DNA of 47,611 nucleotides from Clostridiales bacterium. Lineage in GTDB: Bacteria; Bacillota; Clostridia; Saccharofermentanales; Saccharofermentanaceae. Of this stretch, positions 34,439 through 43,285 are shown piece after piece. The stretch lies in contig JAFWLP010000030.1 in the NCBI GenBank assembly GCA_017511005.1, positions 1 through 47,611 of the forward strand. Reading direction: 5' to 3'. A model generated the notes under the pieces. That model had not been told where the DNA came from. It searched no databases and saw only the letters and a list, made by a program, of their open reading frames with translations. Position numbers and translations under genes: made by a program. Within the stretch, counting starts at the first letter, position 1. Each line of letters begins with the position of its first letter.

Positions 34439-34912
34439 ATGATCGTAAGAAAAGCGTGTGAGAATGATATTCCCGGGATCCTTGATCTGCTGGTCCAGGT
34501 AGATATGGTCCATCATGCCGGCAGACCTGATCTGTTCAAAGGTCCGGCAACGAAATACAACGCGGAAGAGCTAGCGGGGATAATCGCCGACGATTCAACA
34601 CCTGTCTTTGTTTGCATTAGCGGTGACGGCAGTGTAGCGGGGCATGCTTTTTGCATTCATAAACAGGTGAAGGATGATTCAGTGCTGACGGATATACGAA
34701 CTCTTTACGTGGACGATATCTGTGTCGATGAGAATATGCGGAGACAGCATATCGGTGAAGCGCTTTTCGCTCATGTAAAGGAATATGCAAAGGAAGAGGG
34801 CTTCTACAACATCACGCTCAACGTATGGACATGCAATCCGGGTGCCATGAAATTCTATGAGTCTTTGGGCATGCAGCCGCAGAAGATAGGAATGGAATTG
34901 ATAATCGGGTAA
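34439..34912 (+). CDS. GNAT family N-acetyltransferase
   Basis: 157 residues, complete GNAT fold. Motif D/A region DDICVDENMRRQHIGEALF binds acetyl-CoA (the RRQHIG pyrophosphate loop), followed by VWTCNPGAMKFYESLGMQP, motif B with the Asn and Tyr typical of active members. A GAGCAGG is about 9 bases before the ATG. Substrate unknown; similar short acetyltransferases modify small amines, antibiotics or ribosomal protein ends. No operon partner. Confidence 0.9.
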   Translation: MIVRKACENDIPGILDLLVQVDMVHHAGRPDLFKGPATKYNAEELAGIIADDSTPVFVCISGDGSVAGHAFCIHKQVKDDSVLTDIRTLYVDDICVDENMRRQHIGEALFAHVKEYAKEEGFYNITLNVWTCNPGAMKFYESLGMQPQKIGMELIIG

Positions 34913-35336
34913 GGAGCTGCCGTGGGTTATCATCAGGTGCTGATCCGGTGAGGGATGAGCGTTTTGTTTGGGTATCCGGGATGGATTTTCGGATCGTAGA
35001 AATGGATCAAAGACATCAATCTGCCCATTTCCTGAAAATTTCCTATTTGGCAGTTATCTGGAAATGATTCAGGAAAATCTGAGGTGTTTTACCTAAAACG
35101 TTTCCTGAATCGGGCAATTTTGAACAATTTTTGGAAAATCTTGAATACAGGTTATATATGATGAAGCTGTCTCAATATACAGCACTGTCTAAAGGTGCCC
35201 AATGTCTTATAAACCTGCAGCTGTATCTCCTTTTGCCACAAATTAGCCTATCAAATATTTTTCAGACATTCCGAAAATGTGATAATCTGAAAATACTTTG
35301 ATAATCAAAGCAATGTGAGACAGGAGGAAATCAAAA
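34913..35336. promoter_or_regulatory. Intergenic region with several inverted repeats
   Basis: No gene is credible here. GATTCAGGAAA (35066-35076) and TTTCCTGAATC (35101-35111) form a perfect 11-bp inverted repeat. Between them AGGT-GTTTT-ACCT and GTTTT-ACCT-AAAAC are overlapping, mutually exclusive small stems. Further right, TTTTCAGA (35259-35266) and TCTGAAAA (35286-35293) pair around CATT/AATG, and CTTTGAT-A-ATCAAAG (35296-35310) is a perfect palindrome 26 bases before the next ATG. This could be a regulated 5' region of the following membrane protein gene. Confidence 0.5.
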
Positions 35337-36350
35337 ATGGAAAAGAAGTCCGGTGAGAAAGAATACATTGGAATGCCGGGAATATTCGGACTGATCGTTT
35401 TCTATATCAGTTTCATTCCGTATCTTATGCTCGTATGGGCAGCCGTTTTCGGTACTGACACGTTCTTCGGCGGTGACATGTTCAACCGTTATGAATACGG
35501 ATTCAATGCCGTAGCTTATATGGGAATGGTATTGTCATTGATGATCCCGGTAATTCCTGTCTGCCTGATCTATCAGATCCTGTTCGGATTGCTGTATATC
35601 CGCCGCCGTCCGCGTGAGATAAAGAGACCGGCTGTTGTCTATACGGCTGTCTTCGCTGCGCTGATCCTTGTACCGTGTCTTGTGTATTCGGGCAGGGAAC
35701 TCGTTTATTATATGCGCTCTGTTCCTGAGATACGCGCTTCTCTTTCTGGTGAATACGGAGAACGAATCGCGAAGGAATGTAAGATAAAACTCGATGACAT
35801 GACAGATGAGGAGTTTGAGGTCTACTCTCCGGTACTGCCAGAAGGTGAGGCTTTTACTGTAAGCCGCAGCCGTGATGGCGGGTTTGACGATCACGGAAAC
35901 CTTCTGCTTGCGTTCGAGAATTCGAATGAGGGCTTCAGGGAAGACCTGAACAGCTACCTTGATGAGAAGTACGGACTTCCTGATAACATGCATATTGATG
36001 CCGGCTGTACCGGGATCGGATTCGGGGATTACAGGTATGGCGATGATACTGCAGCGCTCATTCCCACGGCTGAATATACTGTTGACCGTATTTATGTTAA
36101 CGTTGATGACGCGGACCAGGAGTCGCTCAGAAGTCTCCTGGTGAGCATCTGGAAGGAAGAGTGTCCCAAATTCAGGGATTCCCTGGGGAATTCAATTGTG
36201 ATCATCGTATATGCAGACGGTCAGGCTGTTGCCCATCTCCAGATCACCATGCCCATTCCCGAGAACAACAATCTTCCCGTCGGTTCCATAGGAGCTCTCG
36301 ATGCCGGAAAAACACAGTACGGAATTATAGACGAGGCATTCTTTATCTGA
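35337..36350 (+). CDS. Membrane protein of unknown function
   Basis: 337 residues, not recognised. About three membrane helices lie in the first 130 residues (starting IFGLIVFYISFIPYLMLVWA, then VLSLMIPVIPVCLIYQILFG and VVYTAVFAALILVPCLV), separated by a short cytoplasmic RRRPREIKR stretch. The remaining 205 residues should be extracytoplasmic and have an acidic mixed alpha/beta character. The ATG has an AGGAGGA ribosome site. Upstream lies a palindrome-rich 5' region that suggests regulation. It is followed 138 bases later by a TPM-domain-like gene; both may act at the cell surface. Confidence 0.75.
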   Translation: MEKKSGEKEYIGMPGIFGLIVFYISFIPYLMLVWAAVFGTDTFFGGDMFNRYEYGFNAVAYMGMVLSLMIPVIPVCLIYQILFGLLYIRRRPREIKRPAVVYTAVFAALILVPCLVYSGRELVYYMRSVPEIRASLSGEYGERIAKECKIKLDDMTDEEFEVYSPVLPEGEAFTVSRSRDGGFDDHGNLLLAFENSNEGFREDLNSYLDEKYGLPDNMHIDAGCTGIGFGDYRYGDDTAALIPTAEYTVDRIYVNVDDADQESLRSLLVSIWKEECPKFRDSLGNSIVIIVYADGQAVAHLQITMPIPENNNLPVGSIGALDAGKTQYGIIDEAFFI

Positions 36351-36487
36351 GGATCCCCGTGTTAGTTGCATAGTTTTCCCGAAAACCTGATTTTATGCAT
36401 AAATTTGCATATTTATAGTATAATTATTCTGGAATGAGAGACCATCCGTAACAGAAATAAGCGGATCAGGATAGGGGGAGAATAGAT

Positions 36488-37543
36488 ATGCCACATTCAT
36501 CAGGGGGCGGATCGCACAGCGGCGGAAGCCACAGCGGGGGATCACACAGCAGTCATTCAAGCAGCAGGAGCAGCGGAGGCGGAAGCAGCAGTTCCAGCAG
36601 CAGACGCACATCCAACCAGCCTTTCAAGGGCGCCAAGAGATACCTTTATTACAGCAACAACAAGCCGTATCTGGTATATGCCAATTACGACATACGCAAG
36701 ACAGATTACTCGTCTTTGATATCGTACATAATTATCTATACGATCTTTTTCCTGCCTATTCTGGCAGGGGTATTCTGGGTGATGATCTCTTCGGTGCATG
36801 TTCCGAAGAAACTTGATTATTTTGAGAATAAAGGTAAAAAGCCTGAAATTGTCATAGAGGATAATCTCGGGATTTTTGAAGACGAGAAGGCACTCAAGAA
36901 ATCCATGAAGGCTTTCTACGAAGAAACCGGTATAATGCCGGCCGTCATTACCGTGAGCAATGAAACATGGAATGAGGATTATTCAAAGCTTGAAAACTAC
37001 GCATATAACACATATGTCAAACGTTTTCATGACGAAGCCCACTGGCTGATCATCTACTCTTCGTCATACAAAGATAACGGATTTGATGACTGGTATTGGG
37101 AAGGAATGCAGGGAGATCTGACTGATCCGATCATAACGTCTGAACGCGCATATAAGTTTAATATTTCTCTTCAAAACCGCTTGCTGCAGCGCGATACATA
37201 TTCAGTTGATGAGGCCATCGCGGCAACCCTTGATGAATACAGACCTGTTATGATGAAGACATATGTGGATACTGTAAGGTTCGTTATATTCCTGTTCATG
37301 TTCCTTCTTTTTTCCGGACTTTCCGTCCTAAGCTTTTTTACGACGGCCAAACCCAAAAAGGCACCGGAAAACTACAGGAATGCAAAGTTATGCGAGCTCA
37401 CGACCGTCTATCAGGAAGCGTGCGGTTTCTGCGGCGGCGTCTATATCATCGGAATGCATACGGAGTGCCCGCATTGCGGAGCTGCCATCCCGGCGCATCA
37501 TTACATAAAAGACGCTCAGGGAAATGTCGTTCAGATAATGTAA
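36488..37543 (+). CDS. TPM-domain-like membrane protein with Gly/His/Ser head and zinc-ribbon tail
   Basis: 351 residues. Residues 1-45 are low-complexity GGSHSGGSHS and Ser/Gly repeats, His-rich and probably metal-binding or flexible. A membrane helix (about 82-102) leads to an extracytoplasmic domain with the TPM/YgcG-like pattern FEDEKALKKSMKAFYEETG then PAVITVSNE. A second helix (about 260-282) returns to the cytoplasm, ending in a zinc ribbon CGFCGG...CPHC. The head and the ribbon are thus both cytoplasmic if the helices are counted correctly. GGGGGAG precedes ATG 36488. TPM-family proteins in bacteria are linked to membrane protein quality or phosphatase-like roles; the assignment is moderate. 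Confidence 0.75.
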   Translation: MPHSSGGGSHSGGSHSGGSHSSHSSSRSSGGGSSSSSSRRTSNQPFKGAKRYLYYSNNKPYLVYANYDIRKTDYSSLISYIIIYTIFFLPILAGVFWVMISSVHVPKKLDYFENKGKKPEIVIEDNLGIFEDEKALKKSMKAFYEETGIMPAVITVSNETWNEDYSKLENYAYNTYVKRFHDEAHWLIIYSSSYKDNGFDDWYWEGMQGDLTDPIITSERAYKFNISLQNRLLQRDTYSVDEAIAATLDEYRPVMMKTYVDTVRFVIFLFMFLLFSGLSVLSFFTTAKPKKAPENYRNAKLCELTTVYQEACGFCGGVYIIGMHTECPHCGAAIPAHHYIKDAQGNVVQIM

Positions 37544-37662
37544 TGGAATCTGGAAATATTTTTCAAGAACTCTTTATAAAAATTGGTAAAATATAATAGA
37601 TAACTCTTTCTCCGGCTTGAGGCTGCATGGAGGAAATCTGTTGAGTGTCCGCAGGAAGCATT

Positions 37663-39681
37663 ATGATCGACGGATTTAGTGCACAGCTTACGTTCCTGAT
37701 AGTTGAAGCGGTTATCTGCTTTGTTTTGACGCCTCTTTATGCCATAAGCAACGACCCGCTCCGTGTCCGCAAGTCTGTGGTAATCGCGCTGAATCTGGCA
37801 TGCGGCTCCATGCTGTTATGCGAATATCTCTTTTATGTTTTCAAGGGCAGCACCGGAACCGTGGATGCGATCATAATGTATGTGGTCAATGCCGCTGTTT
37901 ATTATCTTATACTGCTTCTGCTGTTCTTCTATACGATGCTTGTGTTTTACAAGCTCTTCGGAAGATTTGACTTCAAGGCGGACATGCCGTGCAGGAAACG
38001 CCTTATTATCATCTGTGCGATCGTTGTTTTAGGGATCCTGCTTATCACGGTATCCCAGTTTACGGGAATCTATTACTATTTCGACAACGACAATGTATAC
38101 CAGCGCGGACCGCTTTTCTGGCTTGCCACGGCCGTGCCGACCATCGGACTGATACTGAGCGCCACGGTAATAATCCAGCACAGGGAGAATATCACGTTTG
38201 TTCAGAGACTTGTGCTTCTGTCATACATAGTATTGCCCGTGACCGGAGAGATAATACAGATGCTGTTCTTCGGCAGTTCACTGATGAACATATGCATGGG
38301 CATGTCAGTCCTTTTGATGTTCTTTGAGAATGTGGTGGATAAAGAGAAGGAGATCGTTAACGCTTCGAAGACGGAGGCAAGGACCGGTCTGGCCAATGAA
38401 CTCGGCTGCATCGAATGGCTGAATACCATGAAAGGAATAGGCGATATCAAGAAATACTCGGCGGTATTTTTCGATCTGCGCAAATTCTCCGACATCAACA
38501 GAAACTACGGTGTCGAGAACGGTAACAGGATATTGGCTAACTTCGGAAACATAATGCTCGGAAAGATCGATAAGGATGAGATCCTGGGCAGACAGTTCGG
38601 CAATCAGTTCGTTGCGATCGTTAAGGATCGTAATCTTGACAATTTCCTGAACGTGCTGAAAGGCGTGGAAGTGCCTTTTACCGATGCGCACACGGGAACG
38701 GAGAACAGGGTCACTTTATCTGCGCGCATTGGTGTTTATCAGATCGACAGGACCGATCTTGAGGGGGAAGACATACTGGTATTTGCCGCGCAGGCACTTG
38801 TCGCCGCAAAATCAAAGGATAACGATGATGTGGTAATGCTGACACAGAATATGCTCGACAGTGCCGTGGAACGCAAGAAACTCGAGAGCGACATAAAGAA
38901 CGGCCTTAAGGCAGGTGAATTTGCGCCGTATTATCAGCCTAAGGTAAACATCTCTACCGGCAAGCTTTGCGGAACGGAAGCACTGTCGCGCTGGCTTCAT
39001 GACGGCAGCATAATCCCGCCGGGCATATTTATTCCCATCATGGAATCAAATGATACGATCCGCTCACTGGATCTTTATATGCTTAAGTGTGTCTGTGAAG
39101 ACATCTCGAAATGGCTTAAGGAAGGGATCGATGTTCCGGTAATATCGATCAACTTCTCCAGACGTAATCTGGCGGATCCCGAGCTTGCCAAGCGCGTCGA
39201 TTCGGTGGTAAAAGCTTCGGGGATTCCTAAGGATCTTATTGAGATCGAGGTTACCGAGACAAATGACGAGTTCTCGATAGATGTTCTGAGGTCTTTTGTT
39301 GAAGAACTTCATGAACTGGGATATAAGGTCTCCATTGATGACTTCGGAAGTGCAAGTTCATCACTTACGCTGCTCAGGGAAGTCAGCTTCGATACACTTA
39401 AGATCGATAAGGGCTTTGTCGACCACATCAAGGGCAGAGACCTTGTCATTCTGACACATATAGTAAAGCTCGCGAATGAGCTCGATACGGACATCGTTGC
39501 TGAGGGTGTTGAGCTGAAGAATCAGATCGAGATCCTTAACAAGCTCGGTGTTGACGTGATCCAGGGCTATTTCTATGACAAACCTCTCACAAAAGATGAT
39601 CTGACGGACAGGCTCAGATCGCCTTACTACAATGACGGGAGCGACGGGAATCAGGACGGCGGTAATCAGCAGTCTGTGTGA
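37663..39681 (+). CDS. Membrane-anchored degenerate GGDEF / intact EAL c-di-GMP phosphodiesterase
   Basis: 672 residues. About six to seven N-terminal membrane helices form a sensor-like region, followed by a GGDEF domain whose motif has become FGNQF (no catalytic Asp/Glu), and a C-terminal EAL domain. EAL residues are intact: GTEALSRW (EAL), SINFSRRN, IEVTETNDEF, the DDFG loop, LKIDKGFV, AEGVE and QGYFYDKP. It should therefore hydrolyse c-di-GMP, with the dead GGDEF perhaps acting as a GTP-sensing regulator. ATG 37663 is preferred (AGGA six bases upstream); GTG 37645 has GGAGG at 11 bases. It likely opposes the diguanylate cyclase at 22665. Confidence 0.88.
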   Translation: MIDGFSAQLTFLIVEAVICFVLTPLYAISNDPLRVRKSVVIALNLACGSMLLCEYLFYVFKGSTGTVDAIIMYVVNAAVYYLILLLLFFYTMLVFYKLFGRFDFKADMPCRKRLIIICAIVVLGILLITVSQFTGIYYYFDNDNVYQRGPLFWLATAVPTIGLILSATVIIQHRENITFVQRLVLLSYIVLPVTGEIIQMLFFGSSLMNICMGMSVLLMFFENVVDKEKEIVNASKTEARTGLANELGCIEWLNTMKGIGDIKKYSAVFFDLRKFSDINRNYGVENGNRILANFGNIMLGKIDKDEILGRQFGNQFVAIVKDRNLDNFLNVLKGVEVPFTDAHTGTENRVTLSARIGVYQIDRTDLEGEDILVFAAQALVAAKSKDNDDVVMLTQNMLDSAVERKKLESDIKNGLKAGEFAPYYQPKVNISTGKLCGTEALSRWLHDGSIIPPGIFIPIMESNDTIRSLDLYMLKCVCEDISKWLKEGIDVPVISINFSRRNLADPELAKRVDSVVKASGIPKDLIEIEVTETNDEFSIDVLRSFVEELHELGYKVSIDDFGSASSSLTLLREVSFDTLKIDKGFVDHIKGRDLVILTHIVKLANELDTDIVAEGVELKNQIEILNKLGVDVIQGYFYDKPLTKDDLTDRLRSPYYNDGSDGNQDGGNQQSV

Positions 39682-39803
39682 TCTCCTGACGGTTCCCGGC
39701 CTGATCCCATAGTGATGTTTGGGGTTATTTAACATAGCATAAAGGCTTATGTGCGCTTCGTTTGTTGACTTTTAACAATTATCCGGAAATTGTTTTGCCG
39801 CAC

Positions 39804-39832
39804 TTGTTATATAAAAGGTGTTGTGCTAATAT
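39804..39832 (+). promoter_or_regulatory. Promoter of asd
   Basis: TTGTTA (39804-39809), 17-base spacer, TGC-TAATAT (extended -10, TAATAT 39827-39832). This leaves a 5' leader of about 90 bases containing CACAGC/GCTGTG (39888-39893 with 39900-39905). No lysine riboswitch was recognised. Confidence 0.6.
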
Positions 39833-39929
39833 GTGTTTGCTCGAAAGACAAATGTGCGCGACACGCGGACAACCGGGCAGAAAATACCACAGCAAAATCG
39901 CTGTGAAGTCAAAAGTGGAGTATTTAGAA

Positions 39930-41015
39930 ATGGAACAGAAATTGAAAGTCGGCATCATCGGAGCAACAGGTTATGTCGGACAAAGGTTTATCACACTTCT
40001 CGCAGATCATCCTTGGTTTGAGATCGCTGCTTTATGCGCATCTCCGAGATCAGCAGGCAAGACATACGAGGAGGCAGTCGAGGGAAGATGGAAGCTCGAT
40101 ATACCCTGTCCGGAATCCGTTAAGAAGATGGTGGTTTACGGTACAGATAATATTGAAGAGTACTGTGAGCAGATCGATTTCACATTCTGCGCCGTAGATA
40201 TGAAGAAGGATGAGATCAGAGCTCTTGAGGAGAAGATCGCAAAGCTCGAGTGTCCCGTTGTTTCAAACAACTCAGCCAACAGATGGACTGAAGATGTCCC
40301 CATGGTCATCCCTGAGATCAATGCCGATCACGTTCAGCTTATCGAGGCTCAGAGAAAGAGACTCGGTACAAAGAGAGGATTCATTGCCGTTAAGCCCAAC
40401 TGCTCGATCCAGAGCTATGTTCCGGCCCTCACACCTTTCCTCAAGAACGGTATCAAGGCAATCTCTGTATGCACATATCAGGCTATTTCCGGTGCTGGCA
40501 AGACATTTAAGGACTGGCCCGAGATGGTAGGCAACGTAATTCCTTACATCGGCGGTGAGGAGGAGAAGTCCGAGAAGGAGCCTCTCAAGGTATGGGGCGA
40601 ATTCGCAGGCGACCACATCGAGCTTGCTTCAAAGCCTGTTATCTCCGCACAGTGCTACCGTGTGGCAGTTCAGGAAGGACATACGGCTGCAGTCAGTGTT
40701 TCCTTCGAGAATAAACCTTCTAAGGAAGAGATGATCTCCGTCTGGAATTCATATGAGAGCGAGGCAGTCAAGCTCGGTCTTCCTTCAGCTCCGAAGCATT
40801 TCCTTCAGTATCTTGAGGAAGACAACCGTCCTCAGCCCAAGCTTGATGCAGAGTTTGAAGGCGGCATGGGAGTATCTGTTGCAAGGCTCAGAGAGGACAA
40901 CCTCTTCGATTACAAGTTCTGCTGCCTCTCTCACAACACGTTAAGAGGCGCTGCTGGCGGCGGTGTCCTTACGGCTGAACTCCTTGTTGCCAAGGGATAC
41001 ATTACGGCTAAGTAA
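39930..41015 (+). CDS. asd: Aspartate-semialdehyde dehydrogenase
   Basis: Reduces aspartyl phosphate to aspartate semialdehyde with NADPH for lysine, methionine, threonine and diaminopimelate synthesis. 361 residues, of the fungal/archaeal-type branch (KVGIIGATGYVGQRF start, then SANRWTEDVPMVIPEIN). The active-site Cys is in KPNCSIQSY and the catalytic His in EGHTAAVSV. GVSVARLRED and CLSHNTLRGAAGGG fit the type II enzyme end. ATG 39930 is chosen for its GGAG nine bases upstream; the longer upstream frame has no support. It is followed by a strong terminator and is likely single. Confidence 0.95.
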   Translation: MEQKLKVGIIGATGYVGQRFITLLADHPWFEIAALCASPRSAGKTYEEAVEGRWKLDIPCPESVKKMVVYGTDNIEEYCEQIDFTFCAVDMKKDEIRALEEKIAKLECPVVSNNSANRWTEDVPMVIPEINADHVQLIEAQRKRLGTKRGFIAVKPNCSIQSYVPALTPFLKNGIKAISVCTYQAISGAGKTFKDWPEMVGNVIPYIGGEEEKSEKEPLKVWGEFAGDHIELASKPVISAQCYRVAVQEGHTAAVSVSFENKPSKEEMISVWNSYESEAVKLGLPSAPKHFLQYLEEDNRPQPKLDAEFEGGMGVSVARLREDNLFDYKFCCLSHNTLRGAAGGGVLTAELLVAKGYITAK

Positions 41016-41038
41016 TACTGTATTTGATTGAGGATCTG

Positions 41039-41082
41039 AGTGCGGCGGCTGCCGGTTTTTCCGGCAGCTCCGCACTGTTTTT
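41039..41082 (+). terminator. Strong terminator after asd
   Basis: AGTGCGG (41039-41045) and GCTGCCGG (41048-41055) pair with CCGGCAGC (41061-41068) and CCGCACT (41070-41076), followed by GTTTTT. Confidence 0.92.
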
Positions 41083-41157
41083 ATGGAGATGTGGCTTAAT
41101 TAGAGCCGTTTGTGATAAACAAAATCATACAGATAATCCGAAGTGCCAAAAAATCTC

Positions 41158-41186
41158 TTGACTTAGACAACTTAAATTACTATACT
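41158..41186 (+). promoter_or_regulatory. Promoter of the tRNA pair
   Basis: TTGACT (41158-41163), 17-base spacer, TATACT (41181-41186), before the CAT-anticodon tRNA. Confidence 0.75.
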
Positions 41187-41227
41187 AACTAAGCGCTTTG
41201 AGAAAAAGCACGATGTAGTGTTGAAGT

Positions 41228-41304
41228 GGGCCTTTAGCTCAGTTGGTCAGAGCTCCCGGCTCATAACCGGTTGGTCCTGGGTTCGAGTCCCCGAAGGCCC
41301 ACCA
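41228..41304 (+). tRNA. tRNA with CAT anticodon (elongator Met or lysidine-type Ile)
   Basis: 77-base cloverleaf, acceptor GGGCCTT/AAGGCCC, anticodon loop CTCATAA, encoded CCA. Acceptor pairing is complete, so it is not the initiator. The T-arm and D-arm fit either elongator tRNA-Met or tRNA-Ile with a modified CAT; sequence alone does not decide between them. Confidence 0.9.
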
Positions 41305-41325
41305 TTACACAACAACTTAATACAT

Positions 41326-41410
41326 GGGAAGGTTCCCGAGCGGCCAAAGGGAACAGACTGTAAATCTGTCGTCAGTGACTTCGGTGGTTCGAATCCACCC
41401 CTTCCCACCA
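41326..41410 (+). tRNA. tRNA-Tyr (anticodon GTA)
   Basis: 85-base class II tRNA with a long variable arm. Acceptor GGGAAGG/CCTTCCC, anticodon loop CTGTAAA (anticodon GTA), T-arm GGTTCGAATCC, encoded CCA. It marks the left edge of the accessory region. Confidence 0.95.
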
Positions 41411-41412
41411 GA

Positions 41413-41446
41413 GAGGATTTTGTCGTAAGATAAGATCCTCATTTTA
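41413..41446 (+). terminator. Terminator after tRNA-Tyr
   Basis: GAGGATTTT (41413-41421) pairs with AAGATCCTC (one G-T wobble) and is followed by ATTTTATT. Confidence 0.65.
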
Positions 41447-41553
41447 TTGTATTTTCAAGTGTATTAACATTTGCTGTAAATAATTAGGTTATAAGATAGA
41501 AAACAGTTCGATAAATCAACATGTTCGTTGATCTCAGATCAGATTCCTTATGA

Positions 41554-41562
41554 TGATATAAT
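41554..41562 (+). promoter_or_regulatory. Extended -10 promoter before the DUF2262-like gene
   Basis: TGATATAAT, 77 bases before the ATG at 41640. Confidence 0.5.
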
Positions 41563-41639
41563 TATTCTGATTACGATGGGAACGCTGATAGTTTATAAGA
41601 TCAACAGGAATGTGAACCGGGAAAAGCAAGGAGACATGC

Positions 41640-42485
41640 ATGGAGTTTATCAATGAACAAATGTCCAAAGATATAGTTGATAAGTTTGAAAGAGGGTTCG
41701 AACAGGAAGACTTTGAAATGCTTTTTCTGACAGTTGAGACTGTAGGTGGTGCTCTGCAGTTGGGAGATACCGTATTACAGCCCAGTCTTTCTTTTATTGC
41801 ATCAGTCGATTTGAGGACAAACACTTTCGCCAAAGAGAAAGGCAGACTCGAATGGCTCATTCCGGTTATAAAAGATAAGCCCGGTTGGGGTTATGATTTT
41901 AGAAGAATGAATATCTATCATATAAGATGCAGAAAGAGTTTTGCACCACCGGTAGATAAATATTTCGGGCAATGCTATATGGTATGCGAACAGATCAATG
42001 ACGGTGCAACCGATCCGAGGCTTGAAAAACTTAAGGCGAAATTGTCAAAGCCTGTTTATATAGATGACCCTGAAATCGGACATTTGAAACTCAATATGGA
42101 GTATTCGTGTTTCGAAGGCAACATAGATTGGCTTGGACAAGCTTGTCCTGTAAGTCTTGATACAGACAGAGAAGGGGGGAAAACTGCCAAAAATGCTTTG
42201 GCACATTTGAAAACAGTATGTTCTGGCAGAGAGGAATGGGATAAGAAATTCCGGGATTATGCTGTTGCGCAGCTATTTGATACTATAAGCAGCCAAGTAT
42301 TTGAGGGTTCTGAGATAACGTTGGAGAAGTTACATCAAATTATACATATCTCGAGTTTTTCAATTGATTCCAGGGGAATGATTACGGTCTATTATAGTGA
42401 TGACGAAGATGTGTTATGCGGCCATGCAATCGAGATAATGGCAACGACAGGCGGTGTTTTTGTTCAAGCGGATCTTGTCGGATAA
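41640..42485 (+). CDS. DUF2262-like protein
   Basis: 281 residues, probably cytoplasmic. The C-terminal 140 residues fit the DUF2262 pattern: a Cys-rich start (CPVSLDTDREG), a helical stretch (AKNALAHLKTVCSGREEWDK), then FSIDSRGMITVYYSDDEDVL followed by GHAIEIMAT and a beta-rich end. The N-terminal 130 residues are unassigned. AAGGAG precedes ATG 41640. Function of the family is not established. First of a series of short single genes after the tRNA-Tyr. Confidence 0.8.
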   Translation: MEFINEQMSKDIVDKFERGFEQEDFEMLFLTVETVGGALQLGDTVLQPSLSFIASVDLRTNTFAKEKGRLEWLIPVIKDKPGWGYDFRRMNIYHIRCRKSFAPPVDKYFGQCYMVCEQINDGATDPRLEKLKAKLSKPVYIDDPEIGHLKLNMEYSCFEGNIDWLGQACPVSLDTDREGGKTAKNALAHLKTVCSGREEWDKKFRDYAVAQLFDTISSQVFEGSEITLEKLHQIIHISSFSIDSRGMITVYYSDDEDVLCGHAIEIMATTGGVFVQADLVG

Positions 42486-42563
42486 ACTGAGAGGATTCAT
42501 AACTAAATGGCGGATTCCCTTGCGGAGATCAAATTAGCTAGGATAATCAACAGATAGTATAAA

Positions 42564-42584
42564 TAAGGAGATGGGGATAATATG
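42564..42584 (+). promoter_or_regulatory. Leader with ribosome site, copy 1
   Basis: TAAGGAGATGGGGATAATATG is 20/21 identical to 44315-44335, which differs only at one A/T position. It includes AAGGAG and the ATG of the methyltransferase gene. A 14-mer AGGATAATCAACAG stands at 42540-42553 and again at 44879-44892. Confidence 0.6.
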
Positions 42585-43202
42585 GAGGAAATACCATTTT
42601 GGGAAGAGACATATAGAAACCGTGACATAAATACTTTTCCCGCAGAACCAAACGGAACGGTTTTGGAATTTGAACATCTTCTGAAAAAAGATTCGGTCAT
42701 CCTTGAAGCCGGATGCGGGGAAGGGCAGAATGTCAGATATCTGGCTAAAAACGGTTACTGTGATATAGATGCTTTTGATCTGTCAGAGGCCGGAATCTCA
42801 AAGCTTAAGTGGCTATGTGAACGGGAAGGGTTAAGTATTAATGCTTTTGTAGATGATCTATCAAAGTTTCATTTTGCGAAATCATATGATTTGGTCATGA
42901 CATTCGCTACGCTTTGCTTTGTCGAAAAGGATAAGTGGAGACACTTTATAGAAGATGCAAAAGAGCATACAAAGCCAGGTGGAATACACATTATTCATAC
43001 ATTTACGAATACGGTTCCGGCTTCTCCTGATATCGCACCTTTCGCGGTCGGATTGGCAGATGAAGGTGAAATACTGGATCTGTATTCAGAATGGGAAGTC
43101 CTGCAGTTTAAGACATATGTATTTGATGATGAACATCCTAATGTTCCAAAACATCAGCATGCTGTTAATAAGCTTGTAGCACGGAAAAAAGCATCCTGCT
43201 GA
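42582..43202 (+). CDS. Class I SAM-dependent methyltransferase (TehB-like)
   Basis: 206 residues with the class I Rossmann core: motif I ILEAGCGEGQNVRYLAKNG, then IDAFDLSEAGISKL (acidic residue binding SAM ribose), DLVMTFATLCFV and a PGGIHIIHTF strand. The arrangement suits TehB/thiopurine-type small-molecule methyltransferases, often linked to tellurite or xenobiotic resistance. The ribosome leader is shared with another locus (44315). No neighbour points to the substrate. Confidence 0.85.
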   Translation: MEEIPFWEETYRNRDINTFPAEPNGTVLEFEHLLKKDSVILEAGCGEGQNVRYLAKNGYCDIDAFDLSEAGISKLKWLCEREGLSINAFVDDLSKFHFAKSYDLVMTFATLCFVEKDKWRHFIEDAKEHTKPGGIHIIHTFTNTVPASPDIAPFAVGLADEGEILDLYSEWEVLQFKTYVFDDEHPNVPKHQHAVNKLVARKKASC

Positions 43203-43285
43203 CAAAATATATAGAGACAACAATTATTGCCAACTAAGAAGAGATAATTGATAATTACCCTATACACACATAGGAAATAAACCGC

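Noticed and set aside
39682-39929. Lysine riboswitch upstream of asd
   Set aside because: The leader after the predicted start is only about 90 bases, with one short stem and none of the conserved lysine aptamer elements.
39762-39929. N-terminal extension of aspartate-semialdehyde dehydrogenase
   Set aside because: The extra 56 residues have no family match, and a GGAG lies nine bases before the ATG at 39930.
41228-41433. 71-residue reading frame over the two tRNA genes
   Set aside because: It reads through both cloverleafs, which are clear tRNAs.
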